64,000 nucleotides of DNA. Origin: JAAYBG01 sp964411675 (GTDB lineage: Bacteria; Bacillota_I; Bacilli_A; ML615J-28; CAG-698). The notes under the pieces are model-generated. The model was not told where the DNA came from. It did not search any database and saw nothing but the letters and a program-made list of their open reading frames with translations. A program made the translations under genes and the position numbers. Positions 1-8,579 of this stretch are shown here, piece after piece. The stretch spans positions 54,933-118,932 of the forward strand of contig CAYPLR010000001.1 in assembly GCA_964411675.1 (NCBI GenBank), written 5' to 3'. Each line of letters begins with the position of its first letter. Within the stretch, counting starts at the first letter, position 1.

Positions 1-1
1 A

Positions 2-256
2 TTAGAACTAGAAGCAAAAAATGGTGTCTCTTATATTATGCCAAGTAAGATTAACTTAAATCATATTGATAAAGTGCTGTTAAACTTTAGAGTTGCAAAA
101 CCTTATTTAAATGTTTTCTTAAAAGTATCTCTAAACGGAAAAGAAATTAAAAAAATAAAGAAGTTATATTTGCTCCCTGCTGAGATGGAAAGCCTAGAAT
201 TAACGAAGGATAGCTTAGAAGCGGGTAAATTAACATTGGAGGTTCTAGATGCGTAA
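2..256 (+). CDS. FAD-dependent oxidoreductase, C-terminal fragment (5' end outside window)
   Basis: The reading frame is open from the window edge, so only the last 84 or so residues are seen. They resemble the C-terminal domain of the NAD(FAD)-dependent dehydrogenase that sits beside anaerobic-type glycerol-3-phosphate dehydrogenase in many Firmicutes: a 'YxMPxKI' stretch, then a beta-rich tail with 'LLPAEM'. The stop codon overlaps the next start by 8 bases, and that next gene is DUF1667, the usual third partner of this dehydrogenase pair. The overlap implies translational coupling. The assignment rests on tail similarity recalled from the family plus the neighbour; the FAD and NAD sites lie upstream of the window. 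Confidence 0.6.
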   Translation, partial: LELEAKNGVSYIMPSKINLNHIDKVLLNFRVAKPYLNVFLKVSLNGKEIKKIKKLYLLPAEMESLELTKDSLEAGKLTLEVLDA

Positions 257-593
257 ATTTATCTGTATTGTTTGCCCAAAAGGCTGTCATTTAGAAGTAG
301 ATGACAATTTAAAAGTCACGGGTAATAGCTGTAAACGAGGAGAGACTTATGGTATTAGTGAAGCAACTAATCCAGTTAGAATGGTTACTTCTACAGTAAA
401 AATAAAGAGTGAGTTTATTACAAGATTACCAGTTCGTACGGATAAACCGATTCCAAAGGATAGAATATTTGATGTAATGGCAGAAATTAATAAAATTGAA
501 GCCGTAGCACCCATTACCATTAAAGATGTTTTAATCAACAATGTACTTGGATTAGGAGCAAATATCATCGCAACAAGAACTGTTGAAAAATAA
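249..593 (+). CDS. DUF1667 four-cysteine protein, partner of glycerol-3-phosphate dehydrogenase
   Basis: This 114-residue protein opens with a Cys cluster (C6, C9, C13 and C28; C-x2-C-x3-C) that looks like an iron-sulfur or zinc site. It is typical of DUF1667, a small protein encoded after the two flavoprotein genes of anaerobic glycerol-3-phosphate oxidation. Its probable role is an electron-transfer or assembly subunit of that complex, by analogy with the Fe-S subunit GlpC, but this is inference. The start lies inside the preceding gene, and the ATG is preceded by 'GGAGG' at 238-242 with suitable spacing. A strong hairpin follows the stop, making this the last gene of its operon. Confidence 0.75.
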   Translation: MRKFICIVCPKGCHLEVDDNLKVTGNSCKRGETYGISEATNPVRMVTSTVKIKSEFITRLPVRTDKPIPKDRIFDVMAEINKIEAVAPITIKDVLINNVLGLGANIIATRTVEK

Positions 594-600
594 ACAACAA

Positions 601-625
601 AAAGCCTCATATTAGAGGCTTTTTA
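601..625. terminator. Bidirectional rho-independent terminator
   Basis: Arms AAAGCCTC (601-608) and GAGGCTTT (615-622) enclose a 6-base loop. A-rich and T-rich flanks let it serve both the DUF1667 operon and the converging acetyltransferase gene. Confidence 0.85.
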
Positions 626-1471
626 TTTTAGACGATAGTCATAAGTGTTTGTTAAGACACGAAATCCGATTTTTTCATAAACTCGATTGGAAATAGGATT
701 GCTTTTATCAACAAATAACGTGGCATATTGAAATCCTTGTTGAAATATAATTTCACAAGCATAATACATCATGGAAGTAGCATACCCTTTTCCCCTAAAT
801 TCAGGATAAGTATAGACAGCAGTGACAGCTTTTCCGTCTTTTAAATCACGACTTAACATAACAATGGATGTTTTAATATTATCCTCGTTGTAGTAAATGT
901 AAAATTTGTGATTGGTAATTCTATCTTGATATCTTGTGATGAGTTCAGAATAAGGGATATCTTCGTGCAAACATTCCTTGTTGAAATTATAAAGACAATC
1001 AAGGATAAAATCAGTTTCCTCTATACCAGAACAAACTAATTTTCCTTGTAACTTTGGTTTAATCAAATGATCTAAACGCATGATATCCATTGCAGTTTTA
1101 AGAACAAATTCAGTGGGGTATATGATTTGATATTCAGCAATAAAAATATCACAAACCTCTTTATCAGCAAGAATACCTTTGATTTCAATTTTTTGCTCTA
1201 TTATATCTTGAACTAGGGCTTTAATAGCAGTGGGTTGATGGTGTTCACTAAATAAAACTAAGTTATGGGGGTTGGCATTTAAAAACAACAATTCTAATTT
1301 ACCATCACAATATACTCCTCCACGATAAGCCACCTTAGGTAGCAATTCGTCTGTTAAATTGTTTTGTAAATTGGCAATAAAGATTTGTGTTTCTTCTTGA
1401 TAAGTATCTAATAATACTTGATATTGTTGGAAAAAGTCGAGGTTTGTTGGTGATAGTTTGATTGTAATCAT
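623..1471 (-). CDS. GNAT family N-acetyltransferase
   Basis: A 282-residue protein. The C-terminal 120 residues form a GNAT fold: 'AVYTYPEFRGKGYATSM' holds the acetyl-CoA pyrophosphate loop (R-G-K-G-Y), followed by 'LFVDKSNPISNRVYEKIGF', the usual end of the fold. The N-terminal 150 residues have no motif I recognise, so the substrate is unknown; the two-part layout suggests a divergent second GNAT half. I chose the internal ATG at 1471 over an upstream one (1582) because AGGAG sits 7 bases before it and the upstream extension would cover a TATAAT promoter. The gene is monocistronic and diverges from the GH13 gene. Confidence 0.75.
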   Translation of the reverse strand: MITIKLSPTNLDFFQQYQVLLDTYQEETQIFIANLQNNLTDELLPKVAYRGGVYCDGKLELLFLNANPHNLVLFSEHHQPTAIKALVQDIIEQKIEIKGILADKEVCDIFIAEYQIIYPTEFVLKTAMDIMRLDHLIKPKLQGKLVCSGIEETDFILDCLYNFNKECLHEDIPYSELITRYQDRITNHKFYIYYNEDNIKTSIVMLSRDLKDGKAVTAVYTYPEFRGKGYATSMMYYACEIIFQQGFQYATLFVDKSNPISNRVYEKIGFRVLTNTYDYRLK

Positions 1472-1492
1472 TGTTTTTCTCCTGTTTGTAGT

Positions 1493-1521
1493 ATTATAAC
1501 ACAAATGAAAGAACTTAGTAA
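1493..1521 (-). promoter_or_regulatory. Promoter of the GNAT gene
   Basis: On the minus strand, TATAAT (1493-1498) follows a weak -35 TTACTA (1516-1521) after 17 bases, just upstream of the AGGAG site. Confidence 0.55.
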
Positions 1522-1547
1522 GAAGGTTTTCACATTTTTTATTTCCC

Positions 1548-1576
1548 TTGAAAAAGAAAAAATAACATACTATAAT
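1548..1576 (+). promoter_or_regulatory. Promoter of the GH13 gene
   Basis: TTGAAA (1548-1553), a 17-base spacer and a perfect TATAAT (1571-1576) lie 26 bases before the start codon at 1603. Confidence 0.8.
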
Positions 1577-1602
1577 TGACATATAGAAAGAGGAGGGGAA
1601 TT

Positions 1603-2877
1603 ATGGCACTTAACACATCGATTGAATTGCGCAATAAAATATTTTACCAAGTATTTGTTCGTCAATTTTCCAAGAAACACAATTTTCAAGGAGTCATTGA
1701 AAAACTGGATGAAATCAAAACATTAGAAGTGGATATCATTCAATTGTTACCCATTCATCCAATTGGTAAGAAGAATAGAAAAGGAAATATTGGTAGTCCT
1801 TATTCCATTAAAAACTACTATGAAATAGATCCAGATCTAGGAACAATGACAGATTTTACTCATCTTTTAGAAGAAGCCCACAAAAAGGGATTGAAAGTAA
1901 TTATTGATATTGTTTTTAATCATACATCACATGACGCGGATTATACTAAAACTCATCCAGAATGGTATTACCATAAAGAAGATGGTAGTTTTTGTAATCG
2001 CGTAGGTGATTGGTGGGACATTATTGATTTTAAATTTGATAATAATAAGGCATTAGAAGATGAATTGATTCATGTATTAACTTATTGGGCAAGAATCGGT
2101 GTCGATGGATTTCGCTGTGACGTAGCTCCAATTATACCATTAACTTTTTGGAAGCGAGCTCGCGAGGAATTAACCAAATCATTTCCTAATTTGTTATATG
2201 TTTCTGAGAGTGTACATCCAGGTTTTATCAAATATTTGCGTGATTTGGGATATGATGCTTGTAGTGATTCAGAAGTTTTTCAAGTGTTTGATATTTGCTA
2301 TGATTATGATATTTTTGATGACTTTGGGAATTATCTAAAAGGAACTAGCACATTACAAAAATGGGCGGAGGATCTAGTAAGACAAGAAACAATTTATCCA
2401 AAAAATTATGTGAAACTAAAGTATTTAGAAAATCACGATTTTCCTCGAGCAGCTTCGTATTGTAGGAATGATGTGATATTACGAAATGCTACAGCCATGA
2501 TGTACTTTCTAAAAGGTGCTCAATTTATTTTTAATGGCCAAGAATGTGGAGCAAGCAATCGCCCTGATTTATTTGAGTATGATGAAATCGATTGGAGTAA
2601 TTATAATAGAGCTAATATTGCTACTATGATGAAAAAATTAGGAAAATTAAAGAAAGAGACTAATTATGTAAATGGAGTTATGGATGTTTCTTGTTTATCA
2701 ACCGATATTTTAAAGATTACTTATCAGAAAGATCATAAACTATATACAGGTATTTTTAACTTTGGCGAAGCGAAAGAGCTTGATGTTGAAGCTGGGTATG
2801 ATATATTAACAGAAGTGGAGTTTGTTGGAGGTAATATTATCATCGTTGAACCATTGGTACTTGTTAAAGATTTATAA
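1603..2877 (+). CDS. Intracellular GH13 alpha-amylase family glycosidase
   Basis: A 424-residue single-barrel GH13 enzyme without signal peptide, so cytoplasmic. The conserved regions occur in order: 'DIVFNHTS' (region I, about residue 103), 'GVDGFRCDVA' (nucleophile Asp, about 173), 'VSES' (general acid Glu, about 202) and 'LENHD' (transition-state Asp, about 279). It is shorter than typical secreted alpha-amylases and has only a brief C-terminal sheet. The subfamily and exact product cannot be fixed from motifs; cleavage of short maltodextrins is the likely job given the starch locus that follows. The ATG at 1603 is chosen over an upstream in-frame ATG because AGAGGAGGGG precedes it and the upstream codon overlaps the -10 box. 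Confidence 0.85.
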   Translation: MALNTSIELRNKIFYQVFVRQFSKKHNFQGVIEKLDEIKTLEVDIIQLLPIHPIGKKNRKGNIGSPYSIKNYYEIDPDLGTMTDFTHLLEEAHKKGLKVIIDIVFNHTSHDADYTKTHPEWYYHKEDGSFCNRVGDWWDIIDFKFDNNKALEDELIHVLTYWARIGVDGFRCDVAPIIPLTFWKRAREELTKSFPNLLYVSESVHPGFIKYLRDLGYDACSDSEVFQVFDICYDYDIFDDFGNYLKGTSTLQKWAEDLVRQETIYPKNYVKLKYLENHDFPRAASYCRNDVILRNATAMMYFLKGAQFIFNGQECGASNRPDLFEYDEIDWSNYNRANIATMMKKLGKLKKETNYVNGVMDVSCLSTDILKITYQKDHKLYTGIFNFGEAKELDVEAGYDILTEVEFVGGNIIIVEPLVLVKDL

Positions 2878-2888
2878 AGAAAAATAAA

Positions 2889-2915
2889 AATCCTCTTTTA
2901 TAAGAGGATTTTCTC
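2889..2915. terminator. Bidirectional terminator between the GH13 gene and ldhA
   Basis: Inverted repeat AATCCTCTT (2889-2897) / AAGAGGATT (2902-2910) with a T-rich tail on the right and an A-rich flank on the left, between converging genes. Confidence 0.8.
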
Positions 2916-2927
2916 ATTTTGTATTAT

Positions 2928-3965
2928 TTAAAAGCAGCGACTGTTTCTTTCTCTTAGACATTTTTGTTTGTCTTTTGCTTTTTCACAGCGATAACAAATT
3001 TCATTATTCATAAAACGATCTGCAAAGAAATCATCAAGGTTACTTAATGTCACTTTTGCAATGGCTTCTAATGCTTCTTCGGTAAAAAATGCTTGATGGG
3101 AAGTAATGATAACATTAGGACGCGACACTAGTAATGCTAATACGTCATCTTTCACAATGGTTCCTGATAAATCTTCAAAGAATAAATCACTTTCTTCTTC
3201 ATAAACATCAAGACCAGCTCCTCGAACCTTTCCACTATTTAATGCTGCAAGTAGAGCATCTGAATCAACTAAAGCCCCACGAGAAGTGTTAATTAGATAA
3301 ACACCATTTTTCATCATGGCTAGGGAATCTTTGTTGATGATGTGTTTTGTTTCATCTGTTAATGGGCAATGTAGGGAAATAATGTCACTTTGTTGGAAAA
3401 GCTCTTGCAATGATACATAATGAATATCACTATTAGGACGAGGATAAGGATCATAAGCAATGACATTCATCTTGAATCCCTTACAAATATCAATAAAGGT
3501 CATTCCTATTTTACCTGTACCAATGATACCAATTGTTTTATTATGGAGATCTATTCCCATTAAATTATTAAGACTGAAGTTAAAGTCCCTAGTTCTAATG
3601 TAAGCTTTATGTATTTTTCTATTTAGAGTTAGTAGTAAGGCCATAGCATGTTCTGCAACTGCATATGGAGAATATTCAGGAACTCTAACAATATGAATTT
3701 TCTCATAAGCGTATTTTACATCGACATTATTATATCCAGCACTTCGTAAGGCAATCACTCTGATGCCTTCTTCATATAAAATGTCAATCACATCTTTGCT
3801 GATTTCATCATTCACAAATGCACAGACTGCATCATGACCTTTTGCAAATTTTGCTGTGTTTTTATTCAATTTATTTTCAATATAAGTGATTTCATAGTTT
3901 GTATTAAAACGATCAAACCACACATGATCATAGGGCTTTGTATCAAAAAAAGCTAGTTTTTTCAC
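2928..3965 (-). CDS. ldhA: D-lactate dehydrogenase (D-2-hydroxyacid dehydrogenase family)
   Basis: NAD-dependent reduction of pyruvate to D-lactate, regenerating NAD in fermentation. The 345-residue protein shows the family layout: N-terminal 'FFDTKPYD' start, Rossmann motif 'GIIGTGKIG', 'NTSRGALVD' with catalytic Arg, 'GLDVYEEE' with catalytic Glu, and 'SHQAFFT' with catalytic His. The start is GTG at 3965, not the in-frame ATG 18 bases upstream, because the perfect AAGGAGGAA site lies between the two and would be inside the coding region if the ATG were used. The last 25 residues carry four cysteines (C-x2-C-x7-C and a penultimate Cys), an extension beyond the catalytic core that might bind a metal. 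Monocistronic. Confidence 0.88.
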   Translation of the reverse strand: MKKLAFFDTKPYDHVWFDRFNTNYEITYIENKLNKNTAKFAKGHDAVCAFVNDEISKDVIDILYEEGIRVIALRSAGYNNVDVKYAYEKIHIVRVPEYSPYAVAEHAMALLLTLNRKIHKAYIRTRDFNFSLNNLMGIDLHNKTIGIIGTGKIGMTFIDICKGFKMNVIAYDPYPRPNSDIHYVSLQELFQQSDIISLHCPLTDETKHIINKDSLAMMKNGVYLINTSRGALVDSDALLAALNSGKVRGAGLDVYEEESDLFFEDLSGTIVKDDVLALLVSRPNVIITSHQAFFTEEALEAIAKVTLSNLDDFFADRFMNNEICYRCEKAKDKQKCLRERNSRCF

Positions 3966-4001
3966 AAAAAATTCCTCCTTCATAGATTTCTCTATAGTAT
4001 C

Positions 4002-4030
4002 ATTTTATATTAGTCGCTCATTTTTGTAAA
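4002..4030 (-). promoter_or_regulatory. Promoter of ldhA
   Basis: Minus-strand TTTACA (4025-4030), 17-base spacer, TAAAAT (4002-4007), followed by the AAGGAGG site and the GTG start. Confidence 0.65.
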
Positions 4031-4046
4031 GTGATTTGCACATATA

Positions 4047-4073
4047 AAAAAGCACTTTCTAAAGTGCTTTTAT
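4047..4073 (-). terminator. Terminator of the LacI-type regulator gene
   Basis: Stem AAGCACTTT / AAAGTGCTT (4050-4069) with runs of A on the plus strand, read as a U-tract on the minus strand. It overlaps the stop codon of the regulator gene. Confidence 0.75.
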
Positions 4074-5047
4074 TTATGTCTTGTTGAATCTCGTTCTTTT
4101 AATGAAATTTTAATAATACGATGTTGTTCCAAAATTTCTTTTCCCTCAATTAGTTTTAACAAAGTATTTACTGCTTCAACTCCCATATATTGGATGGGTT
4201 GGTTGATAGTAGTTAGAGCAGGATAAATCCATCTTGATATAGCAAGGCCGTCAAAGCTAACTAGGAAAATATCATCTCCCAATTTTCGTCCTAATTTATT
4301 TAGAATACCCGTTACAATCACACCTAAGGTATCAGAGGTTGTAAAGATACCATCGATTTGAGGATTGTTTAGTAAATAATTGTAAATAAAACTAGAATCA
4401 GGAGCGACTAAATCAAAATCATAGAATTCCCAATTGATGTTATGCTTCTTTAATACATTTGTAAAACCTAGGGTTCTTTCAGAAGTGGTAATTAAGAAGG
4501 ATGGTCCTCTAAACAATACGAAATTCTTCGCTCCACATTCAATCAGTTTTTCTGCAGCTAAACGACCGCCTTCGATATTGTCAGTAGTAATAGAAGGAAT
4601 ACTTGGATCAAGAATATGATCGATTGATACGATTGGAATATTTAAATTCATTACTTTTTCAACATTAAAAAAGTTAGAGCAAATAATCAATCCGTCGATT
4701 ACATAATCTTCAAAGACTTTAATATAATCTAGTTCTCGTTCTATATTATTATTGGTAATACATAGCATTACTTTTAATCCATTGGCAATCGCTTCATTTT
4801 CAATTCCATCGATTAACTCAGCAATAAAAGGAGCAACGGTATGAGGAATTATTACGCCGATAATGGATGAACGTCTTTTCAACAATAATCGTGCCAATTG
4901 ATTAGGAACATAACCGCTTTTCTTTACAATATCATCAATAATTTTCTTGGTTTCTTCATGAACATAGCCTTTGTTATTAATACAACGACTAACAGTAGCA
5001 ACACTTACGTTTGCTTCTTTGGCGATTTCTCTAATTGTAATTTTCAT
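4070..5047 (-). CDS. LacI/GalR family transcriptional regulator, probable maltodextrin regulator
   Basis: A 325-residue repressor-type protein. Residues 4-23 form the LacI helix-turn-helix ('IREIAKEANVSVATVSRCIN'), then the hinge helix 'NQLARLLLKRRS' and the signature 'IGVIIP'. The rest is a periplasmic-binding-protein-like sensor domain ('GLIICS', 'IPIVSID', 'DGIFTTSD', 'VSFDG'). It is not CcpA by sequence; position at the edge of the starch locus suggests a MalR-like role sensing maltose or maltodextrin. Candidate operators are the TGWAARCGYT-type sites at 10471, 17479-17526 and 29066. Start ATG preceded by GAGGTAA. It has its own strong promoter and terminator. Confidence 0.85.
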   Translation of the reverse strand: MKITIREIAKEANVSVATVSRCINNKGYVHEETKKIIDDIVKKSGYVPNQLARLLLKRRSSIIGVIIPHTVAPFIAELIDGIENEAIANGLKVMLCITNNNIERELDYIKVFEDYVIDGLIICSNFFNVEKVMNLNIPIVSIDHILDPSIPSITTDNIEGGRLAAEKLIECGAKNFVLFRGPSFLITTSERTLGFTNVLKKHNINWEFYDFDLVAPDSSFIYNYLLNNPQIDGIFTTSDTLGVIVTGILNKLGRKLGDDIFLVSFDGLAISRWIYPALTTINQPIQYMGVEAVNTLLKLIEGKEILEQHRIIKISLKERDSTRHK

Positions 5048-5067
5048 TTACATTTACCTCGAGATTC

Positions 5068-5096
5068 ATTATAGCAAAAACAACTATAAAAGTCAA
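5068..5096 (-). promoter_or_regulatory. Promoter of the LacI-type regulator
   Basis: Minus-strand TTGACT (5091-5096), exactly 17 bases, TATAAT (5068-5073). The -35 box overlaps the U-tract of the terminator of the upstream operon. Confidence 0.8.
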
Positions 5097-5120
5097 AAAC
5101 TACACTAGAATTAGTGTAGT
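5094..5120 (-). terminator. Terminator of the exporter-neopullulanase operon
   Basis: On the minus strand, stem ACTACACTA / TAGTGTAGT (5099-5120 on plus) is followed by TTTTTG. It closes the operon reading 10382 to 5139. Confidence 0.8.
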
Positions 5121-5138
5121 CTTCTTGATTAGTTATTT

Positions 5139-6956
5139 TTATTTTACTTTGAAAATTAAAAAACCATAGGCTTTGATGGAAATACTCTCTTTTAAATGAA
5201 CGATTTCGTTTGAATAAAGATTGAATCCTTCTACGTTTTTTATGACTTCTGGAAGAGATAAGCTTTCTTCTTGATTGTTGTTATTCATCAGGAAGAAGAT
5301 GTCATCTTTTTGGTAAATTAGAATATTGTTTTTCGTATATAGCCATTTGATATCAATGCTACTGAAACTAGAGAATGATTTTCTTAGGGAAATTAACCAT
5401 TGGAAGAAAGCAAATAATTCTTTGTCTTGTTTTTCTTCATCCCAAATCATACAACGACGATTGTCTGGGTCTTTTCCTCCATCGAGACCTATTTCATCTC
5501 CATAGAAAATAGCGGGTGATCCACAAAAACTAAAAAGGAATAAATAGGCTAATTTCACAATCTCTTTATTTTGATTTGCTCGATGAAGGATTCTCATCGT
5601 ATCATGAGAGTCAATCAAATTAAACATTTGGCTAGCAACATTACGAGGATATCGAACTAAAATCTCGTTGATTTTGTAACTGAATTCTTCAGCATTGATG
5701 CGATTAACATCTTTGAAAGTAAAAAATTGCCAAATTGGATAGGTTAACTCATAATTCATTACAGCATTAAATTGATCTGGACCTAACCAAGGAGTAGAAT
5801 CTTCCCAGTTTTCTCCAAGGATATAAATATCAGGTTTTATTTTAGTAACAACTTGTTTGAATTTACGCCAGAAAGCGTGGCTAACTTCATTCGATACATC
5901 TAAACGCCATCCATCAATATCAAAATTCTTGACCCAAAAGGCCGCAACCCTCAATAAGTATTTTTCCATAATAGGATTAGAAGTCTTTAATTTCGGCATG
6001 AATGGTGTAAAGGCAAAGGTGCGATAGTTAGGATAAATTCGACCTTCTATCTTTGGGGTATTATTTTCTAAAGGGAAGTTAATGATTTCATCGCTTTCGA
6101 TATAAAAGCAATCATAATATTTTGACTTTTTGCCTTTTTGAATCACATTTTGAAAATAAGGATGAAACCAACCACAATGATTAAACACAGCGTCGAGCAT
6201 GACTTTAATTCCTGCTTGATGGCAAGCTTTTACCATTTGTTTGAATTCTTGGTTGGTTCCAAAGGAAGGATCAATTTTGAAATAATCAATCGTGTCATAT
6301 TTATGAGCAGAAGTAGCAGAAAAAATAGGAGTAAAATAAATTCCATTGATACCAAGATTTTTTAGGTAAGGAATGGCTTCTATGATTCCTGAAATATTTC
6401 CACCAAAGAACATTTTATTGTCTATACCTTTTGGATATTCTCCCCAGGGTAGATAATTTCCTTTTGTGTTTGAGGCTTTTCTAAATCGTTCTGGGAAGAT
6501 TTGATACCAAATGGTATCTTTAATCCATGGAAGAGGTTTAACAATATCTTCTTCATTCATATATGGATAGCAAAAATATTCAAAGCCATCATAAATAATC
6601 TTTTTGTCATTTTCTAAATCAATCTTAATTAATTTTTTGCTACCATAGAAGTATACATCCTTTCCTTTATACAAGATGAATGCATATTTGGCACGTTTGA
6701 AAGGGGCAACTTCTTCGATAAACCAATAATCAAAGAGCTCAGTGGTATATTTTTTTTCTAATACTTTTCTTTCTTTCGTTTCAATAATCCAATAATATTG
6801 TCCATTGACTGGAACCCAATCATGGGGGTCTCCAAATAACATTTCTACTTTATCAATATCTAATTTTCCTGTTTGAAGATAGATATGAAGATGATCTGTA
6901 TCATAGGCATAGGCCATGTTGCTATTTGGATTATGTTTGATTGCTTCTTTTATCAT
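5139..6956 (-). CDS. nplT: Neopullulanase/cyclomaltodextrinase-type GH13 enzyme
   Basis: A 605-residue cytoplasmic enzyme hydrolysing maltodextrins, cyclodextrins or pullulan fragments. It starts like the family ('EAIKHNPNSNMAYAYD'), with an N-terminal beta domain (about residues 1-120) used for dimerisation in maltogenic amylases. The barrel carries 'DAVFNHCG' (region I), 'GWRLDVSNEV' (nucleophile Asp), 'ILGENWEDS' (acid Glu) and 'LIDSHDTMR' (Asp). The ATG at 6956 is preferred over one 21 bases upstream because the family start matches it, GGAAA precedes it, and it abuts the stop of the permease (TAATATG). Oddly, it is the last gene of an operon led by a TrmB-like regulator and an ABC exporter. 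Confidence 0.88.
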   Translation of the reverse strand: MIKEAIKHNPNSNMAYAYDTDHLHIYLQTGKLDIDKVEMLFGDPHDWVPVNGQYYWIIETKERKVLEKKYTTELFDYWFIEEVAPFKRAKYAFILYKGKDVYFYGSKKLIKIDLENDKKIIYDGFEYFCYPYMNEEDIVKPLPWIKDTIWYQIFPERFRKASNTKGNYLPWGEYPKGIDNKMFFGGNISGIIEAIPYLKNLGINGIYFTPIFSATSAHKYDTIDYFKIDPSFGTNQEFKQMVKACHQAGIKVMLDAVFNHCGWFHPYFQNVIQKGKKSKYYDCFYIESDEIINFPLENNTPKIEGRIYPNYRTFAFTPFMPKLKTSNPIMEKYLLRVAAFWVKNFDIDGWRLDVSNEVSHAFWRKFKQVVTKIKPDIYILGENWEDSTPWLGPDQFNAVMNYELTYPIWQFFTFKDVNRINAEEFSYKINEILVRYPRNVASQMFNLIDSHDTMRILHRANQNKEIVKLAYLFLFSFCGSPAIFYGDEIGLDGGKDPDNRRCMIWDEEKQDKELFAFFQWLISLRKSFSSFSSIDIKWLYTKNNILIYQKDDIFFLMNNNNQEESLSLPEVIKNVEGFNLYSNEIVHLKESISIKAYGFLIFKVK

Positions 6957-6957
6957 A

Positions 6958-7749
6958 TTAATTTCCTGCACTTTCATATTTTTTAAGCCCTAAGCGCCAT
7001 AAACCATAAGCAAAAACACTTAAGAGAATGGTTACAGTAACTATCAAGAGTGTTAACAACCAAATTGATTTTCCTCGATATAAGTAATCGATTGGGTAAT
7101 ACATCGCTAGTGAGAAAGGAATAATATAGACTAAGATCACTTTCACAATACGATTAAAAATATCAATGGGATACTTTGTAAAACTAGATAATTCATAAAT
7201 CGTGGTCATTAATTCAATACTTCGTTTTGTCCAAAAAGCAACACTTGCAAAGATAAGTTTAATTGCTGTAAAGATAAAAATCGCAAAGAAACCACAAATA
7301 ATCAAAGGGATGACATTATTTAGTGACCAAACGATTGTTTGCATCGGTCCATAAACGACCAATAGAAAAACACCAAGAATAAATTCACCTAAGCCATCAT
7401 ATTGAAAATCATCAGCAATTAATTGAAATAGAGGATTAAGGGGTTTAATTAGGTATTTATCAAGATCCCCTTTACGAATGGACCACCCTCCTAACCACCA
7501 AATAGCATCTGTAAGGACGTGATCGATGGATTTAGGAATCAAACAAAAACCATAAAGGAACGCCATCTTTTCAAAAGTCCATCCGTTTAGAGAGGGAATG
7601 GAAGAAATTGTCAGATAAAGGGTCGAGAAAGCCACAATATTCGTAATCAAGAAGGACACAACTCCAATGATGGCATCCACTTTATAACTTAATTTTGTTT
7701 TGATGCACATGGCTACATAATGAGGATATAATTTAAAGTATTTTTTCAT
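6958..7749 (-). CDS. ABC-2 type exporter permease (COG3694/DUF990 type)
   Basis: A 263-residue integral membrane protein with about six hydrophobic segments, matching the shorter of the two permeases in ABC-2 transporters of the COG4586/4587/3694 set. The pattern 'GGWSIRKGDLDKYLIKPLNPLFQ' region is characteristic: the loop after the second or third segment with 'RKGD...LIKPLNP'. It pairs with the next gene and the ATPase. Substrate unknown; members of this set are often annotated as multidrug or antibiotic exporters. The stop at 6958 touches the neopullulanase start; 5 bases separate it from the preceding permease gene. Confidence 0.8.
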   Translation of the reverse strand: MKKYFKLYPHYVAMCIKTKLSYKVDAIIGVVSFLITNIVAFSTLYLTISSIPSLNGWTFEKMAFLYGFCLIPKSIDHVLTDAIWWLGGWSIRKGDLDKYLIKPLNPLFQLIADDFQYDGLGEFILGVFLLVVYGPMQTIVWSLNNVIPLIICGFFAIFIFTAIKLIFASVAFWTKRSIELMTTIYELSSFTKYPIDIFNRIVKVILVYIIPFSLAMYYPIDYLYRGKSIWLLTLLIVTVTILLSVFAYGLWRLGLKKYESAGN

Positions 7750-7754
7750 ATTAT

Positions 7755-8579
7755 TTATCCACCTACACTAGTGACATGTTTGATGGTTTGTTTAAATGTT
7801 AAACCAGCAAGCAAGTTAAAAACAATTGCCCATCCAAATTGAATGAGGATTTTTATTAAAGTTTCTGTGATTCCATATTTCCCCATTAAAATATAATTAG
7901 GAGTTTGAAGAATAGAGGTAAAGGGAAGGATATTTAAAACTGTTTGTATTTTTTCAGGGAAAAAGGCGATTGGTAAATAACCCCCCGACAAAAACATCAA
8001 CAATTCATTTTTAATCATTCCAATTCCAAACAACGCTCCGGTATAAAAAGCAAGTTGCCCAATCATAAAATTAAAAGAAGAGATAATTAAAAGTGATGCG
8101 AAGCTGCTTAATAAAAAGAAGAGAATATTGTACCAGATTGGAAATTCAGAACCAACAACGAAATGTAAGATTGTGACGCTAAGTAGATAAATAGGAATAA
8201 AGGCAATGATCATGATTCCAAAGAAGTTTCCTATGTCCATGGTCATTAGACGCTTTCGGTAATCAATGGGGCGAATAAGATTGTTAGCAATATAGCCATA
8301 GCGAATATCTTCACCAATTTGCCAGAAACTATCTCCCGAAAAAACTAGTTGAGAAACAATTCGAGCGCTAATTAAATAGGTAAGCATCATTGGCATAGTA
8401 AAGCCATTGATTTCTGTGGTTGGGGAATATTGATAAATGGCGATCCATAAGAAGCAAAGAATAACAATTTGAATAAAATCACCAAGTATCCATCCGAAAA
8501 TTGAGAACTTATAAGAAAAGGCTTGAAGAATACCGCCTTTAATGAAAGCAAAATACTTTTTAAACGGATTTTTCTTCAT
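7755..8579 (-). CDS. ABC-2 type exporter permease (COG4587 type)
   Basis: A 274-residue membrane protein with about six transmembrane segments; the loop 'QIGEDIRYGYIANNLIRPIDY' corresponds to the 'RxGxI...LIRPID' element of this permease class. It forms a heterodimer with the permease encoded next, driven by the ATPase encoded just upstream. Its start codon lies inside the ATPase gene (20-base overlap), so the subunits are translationally coupled. No extracellular domain of note; the exported compound cannot be told from sequence. Confidence 0.8.
   Translation of the reverse strand: MKKNPFKKYFAFIKGGILQAFSYKFSIFGWILGDFIQIVILCFLWIAIYQYSPTTEINGFTMPMMLTYLISARIVSQLVFSGDSFWQIGEDIRYGYIANNLIRPIDYRKRLMTMDIGNFFGIMIIAFIPIYLLSVTILHFVVGSEFPIWYNILFFLLSSFASLLIISSFNFMIGQLAFYTGALFGIGMIKNELLMFLSGGYLPIAFFPEKIQTVLNILPFTSILQTPNYILMGKYGITETLIKILIQFGWAIVFNLLAGLTFKQTIKHVTSVGG

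Noticed and set aside
347..610. Minus-strand 87-residue hydrophobic ORF opposite DUF1667
   Set aside because: It runs through the terminator and lies wholly opposite a recognised gene.
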